From Diploscapter coronatus (taxonomy: Eukaryota; Nematoda; Chromadorea; Rhabditida; Rhabditidae): a DNA stretch of 64,000 nucleotides. Below are positions 11,640 to 24,788 of this stretch, one piece after another. Every line of letters begins with the position of its first letter. The first letter of the stretch is position 1. The stretch spans positions 12,601,249 through 12,665,248 of the forward strand of contig OZ038423.1 of the NCBI GenBank assembly GCA_964036155.1, in the 5' to 3' direction. The notes under the pieces are model-generated. The model was given only the letters and a program-made list of their open reading frames with translations. It was not told the origin of the DNA and made no database searches. A program made the translations under genes and the position numbers.

Positions 11640-13642
11640 TTTACGAAATAGTAAAAAATTTATTTTGTAGCGGAATATTTTTGGGTATTTCATGAAAATC
11701 CGACTATTTGATATCTTTCTTTCATCATATCTAGGGTACTTGACAATTCCTGCCATAATTCGAAAAAAAAACGCCTCGGTTCTAGTATTTTATATTTGTA
11801 CTGAAGAGATCTACAATTTCTACTAGAATTTTATGATTGGCCTATTTTGGCAACCTGAAAAAGTAGTAATTTAGTAACGTACGAAATGGTATAGAAAAAG
11901 GGTAAAAAGCCTCCTCTACTTATTGTTAAATAGATTATTACATTACTGAGTTACTACTCTTCCTAATTGTCCTATTTTTGAAGTTATTTTATTACTGTAG
12001 CATAAACAGAGAACTTTCATTCTCACTATCTCTTGTCATTCCATATTATAATTGTCAAATCAAAATAACCATGCGGCACTTTTGCAAAATTTAAAGTGAG
12101 GCATGGTTTTCCAACTCGAGTACTCAATTTCTTGGAGTCACGGAATATCGTGTTTATGCAATTTCATCGCCACAGCTTTACCATCGTACTTGAAAATGCT
12201 TTCATCCATCTTTTCAGATAGCTTGTTTTTATCTTTACGCTGATTTTTTCAGGGCTCCTGAAACTTTTGCTTGAATTTTTTCCGAGATAAAAAAATCGGG
12301 TAGAATTCTTTCTGTGCAATGTTCACTCATGGATTGTTGTTTAGCTGTGTTAAAGATTTGTCGAGGAAAAGTAAAGAGTTGATTACAAATTTCAAAAAAA
12401 AAATTCGCTGAAAAAGCTGAACTTCGCAAGAAAAAGTTGCAAATTTTGAAAGTTAGTCTCCACTTTTGCATGTGAAATTTGAATACTCTAGGGGGCGGTT
12501 TCGGGCGAAGTTCAGTAATAGACTTTTTGATTTATGCGAGAAAGAATAGCGTGCTTATATCTGACTATATTCCATTTCTTTCTTTCTCTCCCCCTCCATT
12601 TTCTATACTATTTCTGCCACCCTCATATCTGTCTCGATTAGCATGCTTATTAGAATGCACAGCTTACACAATTTCAGAGAGCGTTGCCTCTAATTTTCTA
12701 TCTTTGGCATTTTATGCAAAATCTTCCCTTTAAATATGCCGACATTATAGAACAGATGCAAAATTCTAGATTTTAACGTTAAATTTTTATTCAAATTAAA
12801 TTCAGGAGTTTTCATTTTATATCAACATCTTTAGCTCTAAGATCGGTAAATTTCCCCGAAAACATCTCCAAATACTGAGGTTAAAGTACAAAATCAACCC
12901 TTTGTACTTGCGGTTAGATTCCAATTAACCTTTCAAGTTTTCTCTAAGTTGTCCGAAAAATCATTTCCCCAGCCCCATTTTTGTGTGTTGACTTTGGTAA
13001 TTTCCGTTCTCGCGAAGAACCTCTAATATCTCCTTTTTGATTCCCTCTCTTGTCTTTGCGTCCCTAATCCTTGTGAAAAAGGGGCGTGGTTTGGGCGGAT
13101 TATCTAAATCCTTAGAAGAGGGGGACTGAGGCATAAGATATGTGAAACACAAATTTTTCCTTTTTCAAAAGATTTAAGATTTTTTCTCCTGTAGATTTGA
13201 ATATTTAAATCTTTTTTTTTCAATTTTTAAGGTCAATAATTTTCCCTAAGTTTTAATTTTTTATATCTTTCTTTTGCAAAATTCCCACACCACGCACTCC
13301 AAATTAACAGACCTACAAAATACATTTATTTTTCTGAATGAAAATGCGAAAAAAAGCGTGATATATTCGAAATTTCCTCAAATTAAGCGGGAATAAAATT
13401 GCCTATTCCTCTAATTTCAAATCAGATTTCATTTTAATTGCATACTCTTCGTCATACCTCCTAAAATCTCTAACTTCTCTATGCTAAATTCCACGTCTTC
13501 TTGAAAATGTTCCAACTTGCAATTATTTTTTCTGCAAATTTTAAGTCAGTCTTTATATTCGGGACTTTTGCAAAAATATTTACCCTCACGAGTTTTGAAA
13601 CCTCTCCAAAGCTATAAGTTTCGGTAAAACTTTGTAGTTCAG
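11640..13642. other. Intergenic region with a GC-rich Sp1/KLF-like patch
   Basis: No exon could be supported on either strand. At about 13080-13100 there is a GC-rich patch containing GGGGCGTGG and GGGCGG, unusual in this AT-rich background and similar to Sp/KLF binding sites. It lies about 550 bp upstream of the next gene's ATG. The short open stretches here lack splice partners. Confidence 0.4.
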
Positions 13643-16600
13643 ATGTCCAACCTCTACACTAAACTGTCTATGGGCTCATCCGATCTAACCGACGAATCAG
13701 CTTTGTCTATTTCGCCTCAGCCTCCCAGAAAGGGTGTTCCTGAAAAGGCTGTTGAAACTAATGACGATATTATTCAAAAGCCTAAAGATATTCACTCATC
13801 TAAAGTAGATCATATGGAAAAGATCATTAGAAAGAAGGTTAGTTTGTTAAAAATTTAAACTAATAAACGAAAATCGAGTAAACCATAATATAGTGATGAA
13901 AACGGGATATTTATGCTTTTATTTACTATTTTATTAGTGAACTTTTTGCTTTTAATACACGTCATACTGTAATTAAATAAAGAAAATTTCGACTTTTTAC
14001 CTCCCTTTTCAACCCCAACCCACTAATTTCCGTTGTAAACACGGAAACTCGGGCCTTTCTTTTGCAGTTCTTAAAATTAAGGATTATTTTATTTCAGATT
14101 GAAACTCAAATATCACATTTTATAGAAAATAGTACATTTCTAAATATACACTTGTCAAACATCATCAAATTCCCAAATAACTTATCAAATATGTCATTCT
14201 CTGTTGTTCTACATACGCCGAACTTTTCCTATATCCTGAGGGGATATGCGAAATCCTTATGATATCAGTTCTCTATACCTATGTTTTATAAGATAGAGCT
14301 TGAAAGTCGACTGGGATATCTAAAATACAAATAAAAGAGGATTTTGTTTGATGGCTTATGTCTTTGATTGCATCTGATATGCTTCGTCAAGCTTCCCTTT
14401 TGCAGAAATACGCATAAAAACCACAAAGATCGCGCAGAGCTTTTTATTTATGCATAAATAAGGAAGAAAATGAGATTTTTAACTTTCAAAGTTTGAAAAT
14501 TTAGCCTCAAACTTCAAGATGGAAAAACTTCCAACTTAAAAATCTAACTTCAAATTTAACATATCTCTTAAAATTTAACTTCAATCTTAATTTAGCATTA
14601 TAATATTCATATCTAAATCGAAATTCAGGTATATGTAATCCAAAAAGCTCCCCAATAATCCCAGGCTATCTTGTATGTCTAGTGACCCGTAACAACCTAA
14701 ATCCTCTTGAACTGTGCTTGCGACCATTCTGCGCTTTTGTGCCGGGGGTCAATAATTGCGGAAACGCGCACAATGCGCGTGGTAAAATGTCACACACAAA
14801 GCCGCATGCATTGCATATTCCGGAGAAATAGCACATATTCTAAAGAGAGACGAAAGATATTAGCCTCACTTTTATGGACAGATGTTAGAATGACCGATAG
14901 CCTATAATTACCCTCCACGCCTTTAGTTTAAGGCGTACTTAGCGTCAATCTCGTTAGGCGAAATTGAGAACAATATTGTGAAACGTCTATAATAAATCTG
15001 TGAGAAATTGCATTATTTGACAGATGGTCTGGGACATTGTCAATATTGTTTCAGAGAGCGTGTTTTTACGCATGGTTTTATTTTAAGATGTAAGATAAAA
15101 TATGGACTTTCGTTCATCACAGTTTTTGTGTCATACATGCGGTTCTTTTTCATAATTTTAATGTCTAACTTTAGAAAATTTCCGCACTTAAACTTGTAGA
15201 TTTCAAGTAATACCACATTTTACGACATATAAAATACAAATTTGTATATCTGAATTTTCTATATCCATTTCGAAATCCACTTCTTTTCTTCTCTGCTATC
15301 TGATCACTATCTCATTTCATTTCGCAAATGCGGCGAAACTACTAATCAACGCATATGTGTTCTGTGCATAAAAGAATAGAGCAGGCTGAAATAATGCGGA
15401 AATTATTCGGACATAGTGAAATTAGGGGGAATTTAGAAGGAAAATACGGGGACACTCTGTAATTATCGACTCAAAATTCAAAGAAAAGTGAAATGCTTGA
15501 AACGTAGTTAGCGATATGGGAATTAGCTCTAAAAATTCTGAAATATACGAAAATCTCAGAGAAGTGGTTGGACTTCATTTAAATCTAGCAAAAATATTTT
15601 TTCCTGCAAGTGTAAAGTTTATGTCATTTAAAACATTCATGAAATAGCAAAGTTTTCTTCTTCTCAATTTTTGACATTTGCGAAAATCTCCTATATGAAA
15701 GCTGGACTTCGTCGAAATTCAATAAAAGATCCGACTTAAATGTTATAATTGATTACTTTTAGAATATTTTAACTTCCTTTGAAAATTTTACATCAATAAT
15801 GTGACCAAAATTCAGGCCATAATTGGAGTTTGAAGCCCTATTATCTCTACAAAATATGCTTATTACGCGCTAATCTTAAGCCATATGAATTTGTAAGCTC
15901 TATGAATCATTTTGAGGATTCACAATGAGCAAGATCCCTAAATTTATCGGGATAACAAATTCTAAATCCGAGATTAATTTTATCCTTTAATCTTGGAAAC
16001 TTTATTCACTACAATACATTGTTTAAAGGATAATATCTCATCACAAATAAAAGATATTTGGATGGGGAATTTCATATATCCCCCACAAAGTATTGATTTA
16101 TAAATCCGGCTTAAGATGTCTAAATACCATCTTTCCGGTCTAACTAAAAATATTTATTTCGAGAAAAACTCCGAAGATAGTTTTTTTGCTGTAAAATCGT
16201 ATAATTTTAGAAGATGTATTATTTTAAATCTGAAATAAAATAATTAAAGAAGATATTCCTTCAAGATAAATCCATGAAAGTAATTTGGATTTTAATTATG
16301 GCAGGCAGTTTTAGTGCCTATTTTTTAACATGGGGTTAGAGATTGAAAACCGAGAAACTCGGAAAGTTGATTCTTCGCTGAAATATGCACGAGACGCTAG
16401 AATTGGCGAGTAATTAGCCGGGAGAAATAGTGTTCAAATTTGAGAGAGAGGAAAGAAGCAAATAATGCTCAATCCCGACTTTGAAATTGCGCTGATTCTA
16501 TTAGTCAAACATCATTAAATTAAAATGGCTAAATATGATAAAAACAAAATAAATAGGCCAAAATAGAGCATAATGAATAGAATTTCATTTAATGTATAAA

Positions 16601-19600
16601 ATTACATTGAACAACATAAATTTAGAGAAGAAAAAACCTAGACTATAATATTAAAGATATAAAATGCCTGAGTTTTATTTAGTTGAAATTCTATAAATTA
16701 GAAAAAAAAAATAGAAATTATAATTAGAAATAATATTTATGATTTAAAAACGAATATAAAATAATTTTCAGAGAACAGACGCGAGCCGGATATATCATCA
16801 GACAACCGTGACCAAGGAGGGTGATAAGGACCGAAAAGTTTCGACCGGCACCTTAAATCGCCTAATCTTGGTGGCACAGGCTTTAGAATCTGAGGTGGAT
16901 GCAAGAAGACAATCGGATATTTCTGGAACTAAAATAACTTTCTCGATAAGGATGGCTAATTTGGTGAGTATTTCATTTAGTTTGAAATGTGTTTAGTTTT
17001 ACTTGTTCATTTAACTTCAGTAATTTTGGTTTAATTTTTGAAACATATACAGGGCGTTTCAAGTTTATCTTCCCAATTTACTTTTTGAATAACTTTTTTA
17101 TTTTTCATCCAAATTGAGTGCGGTTTTTTTTATTATACTCTCATTACGTAATGGTTTTGTTTGGTATAACTTTTGGGTCGAAACCAATTACCCATACCCA
17201 GAAAACCACCTGTTTTTGGAGAGGCAAATTTTTTGGAGCTAAAAAAATGTTCAAAAATTCATAACTTTCTTATTCCTGAACCAAATTGGATGACTCTTTT
17301 TTTATTCGACAGCATTTGGTCTCTAGATTATCAGGTAAAAAAATAAGAATTTTTGAATACCAATTTATGCAGAAATGCGCGTTTTTCGCGTCTTAATTGC
17401 GGACTTTTCATAATGTCCTGGGTTTACGCGTAAATGACGTCCGAAAAATCTGCCCTTCTAGTATGTTGTGCAGAATGACACGACGAACAACTTTTATTTC
17501 AGGACTGACCTCGGATTCATTACCGTTAGGGCTTCAGAATTTTTTGAAGTTCGACGACCAATTATTGCAAAGTGTCGTTTTGGCGGAAATTTTCAAAAAA
17601 TCATAACTTTCTTACTTCTAAACCAAATTCCATGATTCTTTTTTTATTTTGTAGGTTTTGAGCGTGACAATACAGAAAAAATAAAAATAAAATTGAAAAA
17701 AATTATTTTTGATGGGAAAAAGTTACCCGAAATTACCCCATATACCCGTACTGGGTTTACGCGTAAATGACGTCGAAAAAATCTGTCCTTCCAGTATGTT
17801 GCGTAGAATGACATGCTGAACAACTTTCGTCGTTGGACCAACCCTGGATTCATTACCGTTAGGGCTCTAGAATTTTTTGAAGTTCGACGGCCAAATTCAG
17901 CATAATGCTTTTTTAGTAAAAATTTTCAAAAATTTATAACTCCCTGTGTGTGCATATTCTAAAATAACTTCTGGAACAAAAGTTGTTCATCATGTCCATC
18001 TGCACAACATATCGAAAGGACAATTTTTTCCAACGTCATTTACGCGTATAGGTAGTACGGGTATATGGGGTATCTTAGAGTAACTTTTTCTTACCAAAAA
18101 TATTATTCTAAAATTTTATTTTTATTTTTTCCTTATTATTCTATTGAGGATCTACAAAATAAAAAAATAATCATGAAATTTTGTTAGAAATATAGGAAGA
18201 TATGAATTTTTGAAATTTACTGTCCAAACGACACTTTGCAATAATTGGTCGTTGAACTTCAAAAAATTCTAGAGCTCATACCGATGTGAATCCGAGGTCG
18301 GTCCTGAAACAAAACTTGTTTAGCATGTCATTCTACGCAACATACTGGAAGGACGGATTTTTCCAACGCCATTTACGTGTAAACGTAGTACGGGTGTATA
18401 GGGTATCTTCGGGTAACTTTTTCCTGCCAAAATTAATTTTCAAAAAATTTCTTGCTACTTTTAGATTATTCTCCTGTTGAATATCTGCAAAATAAAAAAA
18501 GAATTATGAAATTTTGTCAGAAATATAGGGAGATATGAATTTTTAAAAATTTGTGCCAAAAAAGCATTTTGCTGAATTTGGCCGTCGTACTTCAAAAAAT
18601 TCTGGAGCTCCAACGGTAGCGATTCGAGAGTTGGTCCAATGACGAAAGTTGTTCGTCATGTCATTCTACGCAACATACTGGAAGGACAGATTTTTCCAAC
18701 GTCACTTACCTGTAAACCCAGTACGGGTGTATAGGGTATCGTCGGGTAAGTGTTTACCGACAAAAATATTTTTTTTTAATTTAATTTTTATTTTTCTCAT
18801 AATCTCCTCAACAAGATCTGCAAAATAAAAAAAGAATCATGAAATTTGGTTTAGAAGTAAGAAAGTTATGAATTTTTGAAAATTACTGCCAAAAAAGCAT
18901 TATGCTGAATTTGGCCGTCGAACTTCAAAAAATTCTAGAGCCCTAACGGTAATGAATCCGAGGTCAGTCCTGAAATAAAAGTTGTTCGTCGTGTTATTCT
19001 GCACAACATACTGGAAGAACAGATTTTTCGGACGTCATTTACGCGTAAACTCAGGACATTATGAAAAGTCCGTAATCGTGACGCGAAAAACGCGCATTTC
19101 CGCAGAAGTTGATATTCAAAAAAATTATCTTTTGATATCTGATAATCTAGAGACCAAATGCTGTCGAATAAAAAAAGAATTATCGAATTTGGTTCAGGAA
19201 GAAGGAAGTTATGATTTTTTGAACATTTTCTTAGATGTCAAAAGTTTGCTTCTCCAAAAACAGGTGGTTTTCTGGGTACGGGTAATTGGTTTCGACCCAA
19301 AAGTCATACCAAACAAAACCATTACGTAATGAGAGTATAATAAAAAAAACCGCACTCAATTTGGATGAAAAATAAAAAAGTTATTCAAAAAGTAAATTGG
19401 GAAGATAAACTTGAAACGCCCTGTATTTTAAAGATGACCTTCATCATTACTAGTGGATTGCATTGAAGATTAAATTTTCTACCAAGTGAAACTTTGAAAC
19501 TTATTATTTCTAATTCAGATATTGCTTCTAATGGTGAATATTTTGATCTTTACAGGCGTCGGAAAATATCAGGCTCATAGAGATGGTGGATATAGGGTAT

Positions 19601-21073
19601 ATCAACTTAAAATCAAATTTTAAAATGCAATAATTTAAATAATTATTTAGGACCTCTTACTAACCGCAGATAAATGGGCCTATGACAATAAATCTGATGA
19701 CTATCCAGGTTAGTTTTTATCCTAATATTTTCAGGAGTGTAAATTTCAGAGACGTTTGCGTTGATGCAATTGAGTGGCCAATATTTGGCGGCCTGTATTT
19801 CCGTATTTCTGCTATTTTCCACGATTTTACTTCAACTTTTACACTTGTGCAGTGCGCCGATTGCTAGATTGACGGTAAAAATTATTTATTATTTTTAAAA
19901 TAATTGGCATATTATTTACATAATAAAGTCGACCCAGTAATCAGACGTTTACTTTTAAAATACACGTTTACCTAAATATAATATATGATATATTAGTCAA
20001 ATCGAATCTTTTATTATGTCTTTATTAAACGGCATATGTATTATATTGCGACAATTAATAGAAGTAGTACACAAATCGATTAAAAATGCCGTCATATGAA
20101 TTTTCTTAGCTAAAAAGCTTGGTATCCAAGATTCCACTACCAAATTTCTACCCTATACTCTATAAGTGAGCTATTACCTTTTAAATTGGCTCAAAATGCA
20201 TATTCGTTGAATTGTTATGGTAATACTTCGCAGTACTACGGTACTGCTTTTATTAATTGTCTATATTGCCATTGTAAATTTAACTAATTATGGCATTGCA
20301 TATCAGGCAATAATAATGTACTCCGTGAGAATAATATAAGGGATCAGGATAAATCCAGGCCTAAAAGCTGCCTAACGAAGTGTAACTAACCTAATTTCTC
20401 ATGGAAAGTGGATAGACAATAATTTGATTGTTATTTCGCTACATGCAAACGTTTTATTATGTATTTCAAGGAATAATATCTTAGAACACAACAGACAAGG
20501 GTGTTCGAGATTCCCATTAAAAAATTTGAAATCTGAGTCGGAATTGGGATTTTTCGTGACCAAGGAGTCGGAACGAAAATTTCTCTGAGCTAGGAATCGA
20601 AATTCCGACACCCCTTATAAAATGTCTAAAATACATTTTACAAATTTAATCATGCTAGACTAACTTTAAATTTTAAAATTTATAATAACATTTAAAACAT
20701 GCTAAAATTTCAGGAGATGTGTTATTCCTTCGGTGCCGTTCCGGTTTCCTTGTTTGTTTTCGGACTAGAAATGCACTATTCTACTTGTCCCTGGGTGGAC
20801 GAGTACTTTGCGTATTACGATGTGGTCGATAAATCCGCACAGTGCGCTATAAATGGATGGGCATTGGCTGGGGTAATTATTACCAAGTTTTACTACTAGT
20901 TTTAAACTATGCTATTTTTACTGTTTTCAAACGAATCTTCAATATTTTCGAGCTAATTCCTTATTTTTCAGATATTCTCCCTCCTATCCTGTGGTCTATT
21001 CGTGTCCGAAGGCCTGATCGCCGCTTTCTTCAGCTCCGACGCTAACCGAGGAAGGAAGGAGACCGTCGTTTAA
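13643..21073 (+). CDS. Four-transmembrane (tetraspan/MARVEL-like topology) protein, function unknown
   Basis: Exons 13643-13837, 16772-16963, 19519-19596, 19651-19708, 19750-19874, 20714-20872, 20972-21073; 909 nt, 302 aa. The first 120 residues are polar, Ser- and charge-rich and predicted cytosolic. Four hydrophobic segments follow: TM1 about 124-146 (LILLLMVNILIFTGVG), TM2 about 186-208 (ISVFLLFSTILLQLLHL), TM3 about 222-236 and TM4 about 264-288 (ending GLFVSEGLIAAFF). The loop between TM3 and TM4 has two Cys (STCPW and SAQC), which could form a disulfide. The C-terminal tail is short and basic. Exon 3 starts at the acceptor TAATTCAG ending at 19518: the tempting TTTACAG at 19555 gives a frame that runs into a stop, whereas the earlier site encodes TM1 and keeps phase. 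Topology resembles MARVEL/claudin-like tetraspans but I recognise no signature. Two large introns (2.9 kb and 2.6 kb) interrupt the gene, the second containing a mobile element. The ATG is preceded by TTCAG, a possible trans-splice or 5'UTR intron acceptor. Confidence 0.78.
17050..19423. mobile_element. 2.4-kb foldback element with very long TIRs and TA target duplication, no transposase
   Basis: The element begins CAGGGCGTTTCAAG at 17050 and ends with the exact complement CTTGAAACGCCCTG at 19423, flanked on both sides by TA (17048-17049 and 19424-19425). The inverted match stays nearly perfect for at least 175 nt (through ATTACGTAATGG and CCACCTGTTTTTGG), and homologous inverted blocks continue inward. 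The interior consists of diverged units of about 300 bp in both orientations, each with a TTTACGCGTAAATGACGTC-type core and a TATGTTG...AGAATGACA block. No transposase reading frame is present. The TA duplication suggests mobilisation by an IS630/Tc1/mariner-type transposase in trans (inference). It sits between exons 2 and 3 of the four-TM gene. Confidence 0.88.
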
Positions 21074-21274
21074 AAAATCACATCGCCAGCGTTAAATATT
21101 GATTTTAAAATGGCTCCGTATTATTTATTGAAAAACTCTCATTACGGTACAGCGAAATATCGATTCGAAACGAAGTCTTAGAAATCATTAGTCATTAAAT
21201 TTGTACAATATTTTAAGAGCATCATATATTCTAAAATTTATTTTTGTGCGGGTAAATTCGACGAAGATCTCGGC

Positions 21275-21280
21275 AATAAA
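21275..21280 (+). promoter_or_regulatory. AATAAA polyadenylation signal, four-TM gene
   Basis: AATAAA about 200 nt after the stop at 21071-21073, in the short convergent interval before the minus-strand lectin gene. Confidence 0.5.
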
Positions 21281-21459
21281 CTATGTATCTGATTGTTTAT
21301 TCTTGCAAAAATTCGAAAGTTTCATAAGAATACAGTACTGAGAAGGAAATAATTAGCAAAATAATTGAGATCCAAAGATTGTTCTAAGTTTCAAAATTCA
21401 ATAAGTTACAGAATAAGTGAAAATCGAGTAATTTCCGAATGGCTAAGGGGGTATACAAA

Positions 21460-23064
21460 TCAGAGGTATCCATGGGTGGCCTTCGGGTTAGCGGCCATCA
21501 TGTTGAGGATGGTCGAGTTTCTCTCGCAGATCGAGCCATAGTTGAAGTTGCAGGGGTAGTAGTAGGTGAACGAGGCCTGAAGTTGTTAAAAACTAAGAAT
21601 TGTTGCAAAATTCACGAAAATTTAGTGTGTTACTGACTGGAGAACGCGTCGATATTCACAAAATTACGCTGCTATTCGTCTCGCTTCTCTTCTACGCGGC
21701 TTACTATTTCGCTTCAAACTCAATTTCTAACTGCTGCATGAATACATCGACTTTTTCTCCAATCAACGATGCTTGTCTTTAAGGATAGAGAAAAAAACCA
21801 TAATAAAGTCATACCGTGTCAAACATGGTTAGTGGGTTGAAGTGGGCTGCGCATTCCGAGACCTCGGACCATCCATCAAGTCTTCGGTCGTATGGCTTCA
21901 ACACCCAATTGCTTAAATTCCATATTCGATTTTTTAAATTGGAAATTTTCATACAGTTGAGTCGGATTAACTCCGCCGACGGTTTGCCACAAAGGTACGG
22001 TTTTGTGTGGGATGTTGGCGAATTGAACCAGACCGATCCACGCGAAGCCTCCACGGGGTCCGCTGATACGAACGGCATCCTAAATGTTCAAAGCCAATGT
22101 TTTCATTCGAATAAACACCAAGCTTTTCTAAAAACTAGTCCAGAAAAGCATATCTTAATATGGATATTTTGGCCTTGTTATAAATATAGAAATCTTTGTG
22201 TAGATCAGCCTTTTTATTTAATTCATGAGTTTAAAAAATTTGAAAAAAAACTCCTTACCCACTCATCCAAAGTGTTTGCCACAAACAGTGTCGCATTTTT
22301 CGCAGTACACCTATCTTGAGCTCGATCGTAGGGAAGCATATCGTGCTCGACCCAATAACAAGAACCAGAATACTTCAGCCAGCCATCTGGGCAAGAGTCG
22401 CTCTAAAAATGTAGGCTTTTTTCTCTTCTTTTTACTTTTTAGAAACCTGGATAAATCCAATCGAGCCTCTTGGTGAGTGGCTGAGAGAATTGACGGTGAT
22501 TCCGAACAGCTTATCCAGGTCCTTCCAGCCCCAGTTGAAGATTTGCACTGTAAATTGGTCCTCATTTTTGATTCGCATAAGATTATCTATGATTAATAAT
22601 CATAACTTCCATGATTGCCTCTCTAATTCATAATCTTTATTTTAATTTCTCTAAAATTAATCTTTTTTATCCTACCATTAACTGTGGACTGTCCGGTCTT
22701 GTTGTTCGTGTGGACGTTCACAAAGCCGGCTCCGTTGGTATTCTTCTTGGTGGTGCTGGTCGAAGCTTCAGTGACGATTTTCGGAATCAGCTTGGTCGTT
22801 CTGGTTGTAGTAATTGGATCAGCAGTCACGGCGTTCGCTGGGGTTGCGGAGTCATGATGTGGGATTTGACTCGTAGTGGATTTAATTCTGATCGAGGTCT
22901 GAGTTGTATCGATCAAATCCGAGTCGGATTCGGGAATCGCCGCCTTCGTGGTCTCGTTCAGTCCAAGGATCGTGCCAAGAGTGCTCGTTTGAATTGTGGT
23001 AGATGGTTTAGTTGATAAAATGTCGGCGCTATAGCAAAATGGAAGAAGGGCGAGAGTTGAGAAT
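21460..23064 (-). CDS. Secreted C-type lectin domain protein with Thr/Ser-rich stalk (5' end incomplete)
   Basis: Minus-strand exons in coding order: 22676-23064, 22447-22586, 22259-22402, 21955-22079, 21815-21911, 21460-21576, giving 337 aa plus an unidentified first exon (entry phase requires two upstream bases). The visible N-terminus looks like the end of a signal peptide (STLALLPFCYS). About 110 residues rich in Thr/Ser/Pro follow, a likely O-glycosylated stalk. A segment of about 45 aa (FTVQIFNWGWKDLDKLFG) links to a C-type lectin domain of about 160 aa. Lectin landmarks are CPDGWLKYSGSCYWVE, RAQDRC, FAWIGL, LDGWSEVSEC and YGSICER, with Cys spacing typical of the fold. No clear EPN or QPD sugar-binding triplet is seen, so calcium-dependent sugar binding is doubtful. 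Nematode clec genes of this kind are often secreted in gut, epidermis or immune contexts. The gene is tail-to-tail with the four-TM gene, 386 bp apart. Confidence 0.85.
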
Positions 23065-24788
23065 CTAAAATAGATATGATTTTGTCAAAGTTCCATTTTT
23101 AAATGAACTGAAAAATGTCTAAAATTGTTGATATTGGTTAAATCATTCAGAAATACTTGTAATAGTTGAATTTTATAGATGTTTTAATATTTTGCTTGGA
23201 AAATTTGTAATTTTTATATCCTTCAGAAAATTGAAACTAAATTTGAAAACTACAAAATCGCGTTTATTTTCTTCCGAAAACGATTTGGTGAAGGGTCACA
23301 TAAAAATTAGCTATTAGTTCAAATTTCAGAGCTCTGCTTCTCACGGGGAAAGATTCGATTTTCCTAGACGCCAAAAGACAAACAATTAAAATTTGGACCT
23401 CAGGAATTCGGAAAATATCGTTTCAAATTAAGAGAGAAAGGAAATAGATTGAGGAATAGCATGGGAATTTGGGAGAGGAAAAAGAACCAGAAATCGAGAT
23501 ATTTGAGAGTTAAATAGCTTCTTGAGAAATGGCCTATTGGAAACATTCTTTGGGCTTTATATCATAATAGTTCTAGATTATATTATATTTAGGCTCTAAT
23601 TGTTTGAATTAAAGCTGTCTTGATTAAATCATCCTTGATCCTTTAAATCTAGGTGAAATAGTATTGTCTAGACATTTCATTTCAACTAATCTCTTGGAAT
23701 ATAAATTGATATCTCCTTTTCTGCAGCGAAGATAATGCAGGTTTACTGCAAATTTCAACCTGTTTACTATTTTGCAATCCTTCTAAAAGTCTATTGGAAT
23801 TTTTCCATTGTTGAGGGAAATTAACATTCATAGCTCAAAAAGTTCGGATTTTTGTATTCTTGGAATTTTCTAAATAATTTATTTAAAATGATTTCATTAG
23901 TAACAATTTACGATTTTTATAATTTCGAGGGTTTTTGAAAATTAAAAAATCACCCCCACCCCTCATCATTTCAATTTGTTCAACTCATTAAGTGGGGCGT
24001 CTTTGGCGCGCGAATTATTTACCTTTTCAAAAGACTAAAAATATCGGGTCTGGCTTAGGTTATTCACGATGTTTTCACAAATTTCAACGACTTGGTCTTT
24101 CAAAATACAATATTTTCCAAAGTTACTAAATGTTCTATTATCTCCACAAATTTGTTTCATGTTATCAGAAAGTTTACTAGATTTTCAATAGCTTTTTATT
24201 TTTATTTTTTATGCGTCTTCATCGCTTTCGTAATTTCCATTAGTATAAGTGATACCAAGAAAATATAGTGTCCTATAGCGTATTCATGCATAGTCACCCT
24301 AATTTTTTCCGTTTTAAATCTTATTTTTAAATATTTTACTATTTCCCTTATTTCAAATGTGTGGCTACCAAGAATCGACTTTATGCCATTCTTTCGCATA
24401 TGAGCCTAATAATCATCACGCTTAGTTGGCTTGATTAATTCCTCGTTTACTTGCAAGGTCAGAAGTTTGGAAAATAGTCCGCAATTTGAGAGAAGAAGAA
24501 TTATATTCAGAAAATTTCCGCATAATAATTCACTTTAGCGCTCAGACACAACAAACTAATAATATTATCAAGTTAAAAAAGGTAGTTTTATCCGATTTTG
24601 ACCTATTAATTCGATTAAAAACTTTCCGAAAATCGACTCTTTGACTTTGAAAGTTAAGCTTTTCTCTAAATCTAAGCTTCGAATCCTGGCTTTCTACCCA
24701 ATAAATTGTCCTATTCATCCAGGTTCTGAGTTCCGGTTTTTAGCTATTATTCTTTACCTCCCTCCAAGAAAAGAACGTTTTTAGATAG
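23065..24788. other. Region between divergent clec (-) and kqt (+) genes
   Basis: It should contain the missing first exon and promoter of the minus-strand lectin and the promoter of the channel gene. I looked on the minus strand for an ATG-bearing exon ending in phase 2 before a GT donor and found no convincing candidate. No other coding signal was seen. Confidence 0.4.

Noticed and set aside
12961..13152. Minus-strand open stretch rich in Lys/Pro
   Set aside because: No splice partners, no recognised domain, and it overlaps a GC-rich patch better explained as promoter-like sequence.
21816..22319. Plus-strand open stretch of 167 codons
   Set aside because: Spans antisense of three lectin exons and their introns; the minus-strand lectin model is much better supported.
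22611..23015. Plus-strand open stretch of 134 codons, Gly/Arg/Ser-rich
   Set aside because: Antisense of the Thr/Ser-rich stalk exon of the lectin gene; Thr/Ser codons read backwards give this composition.
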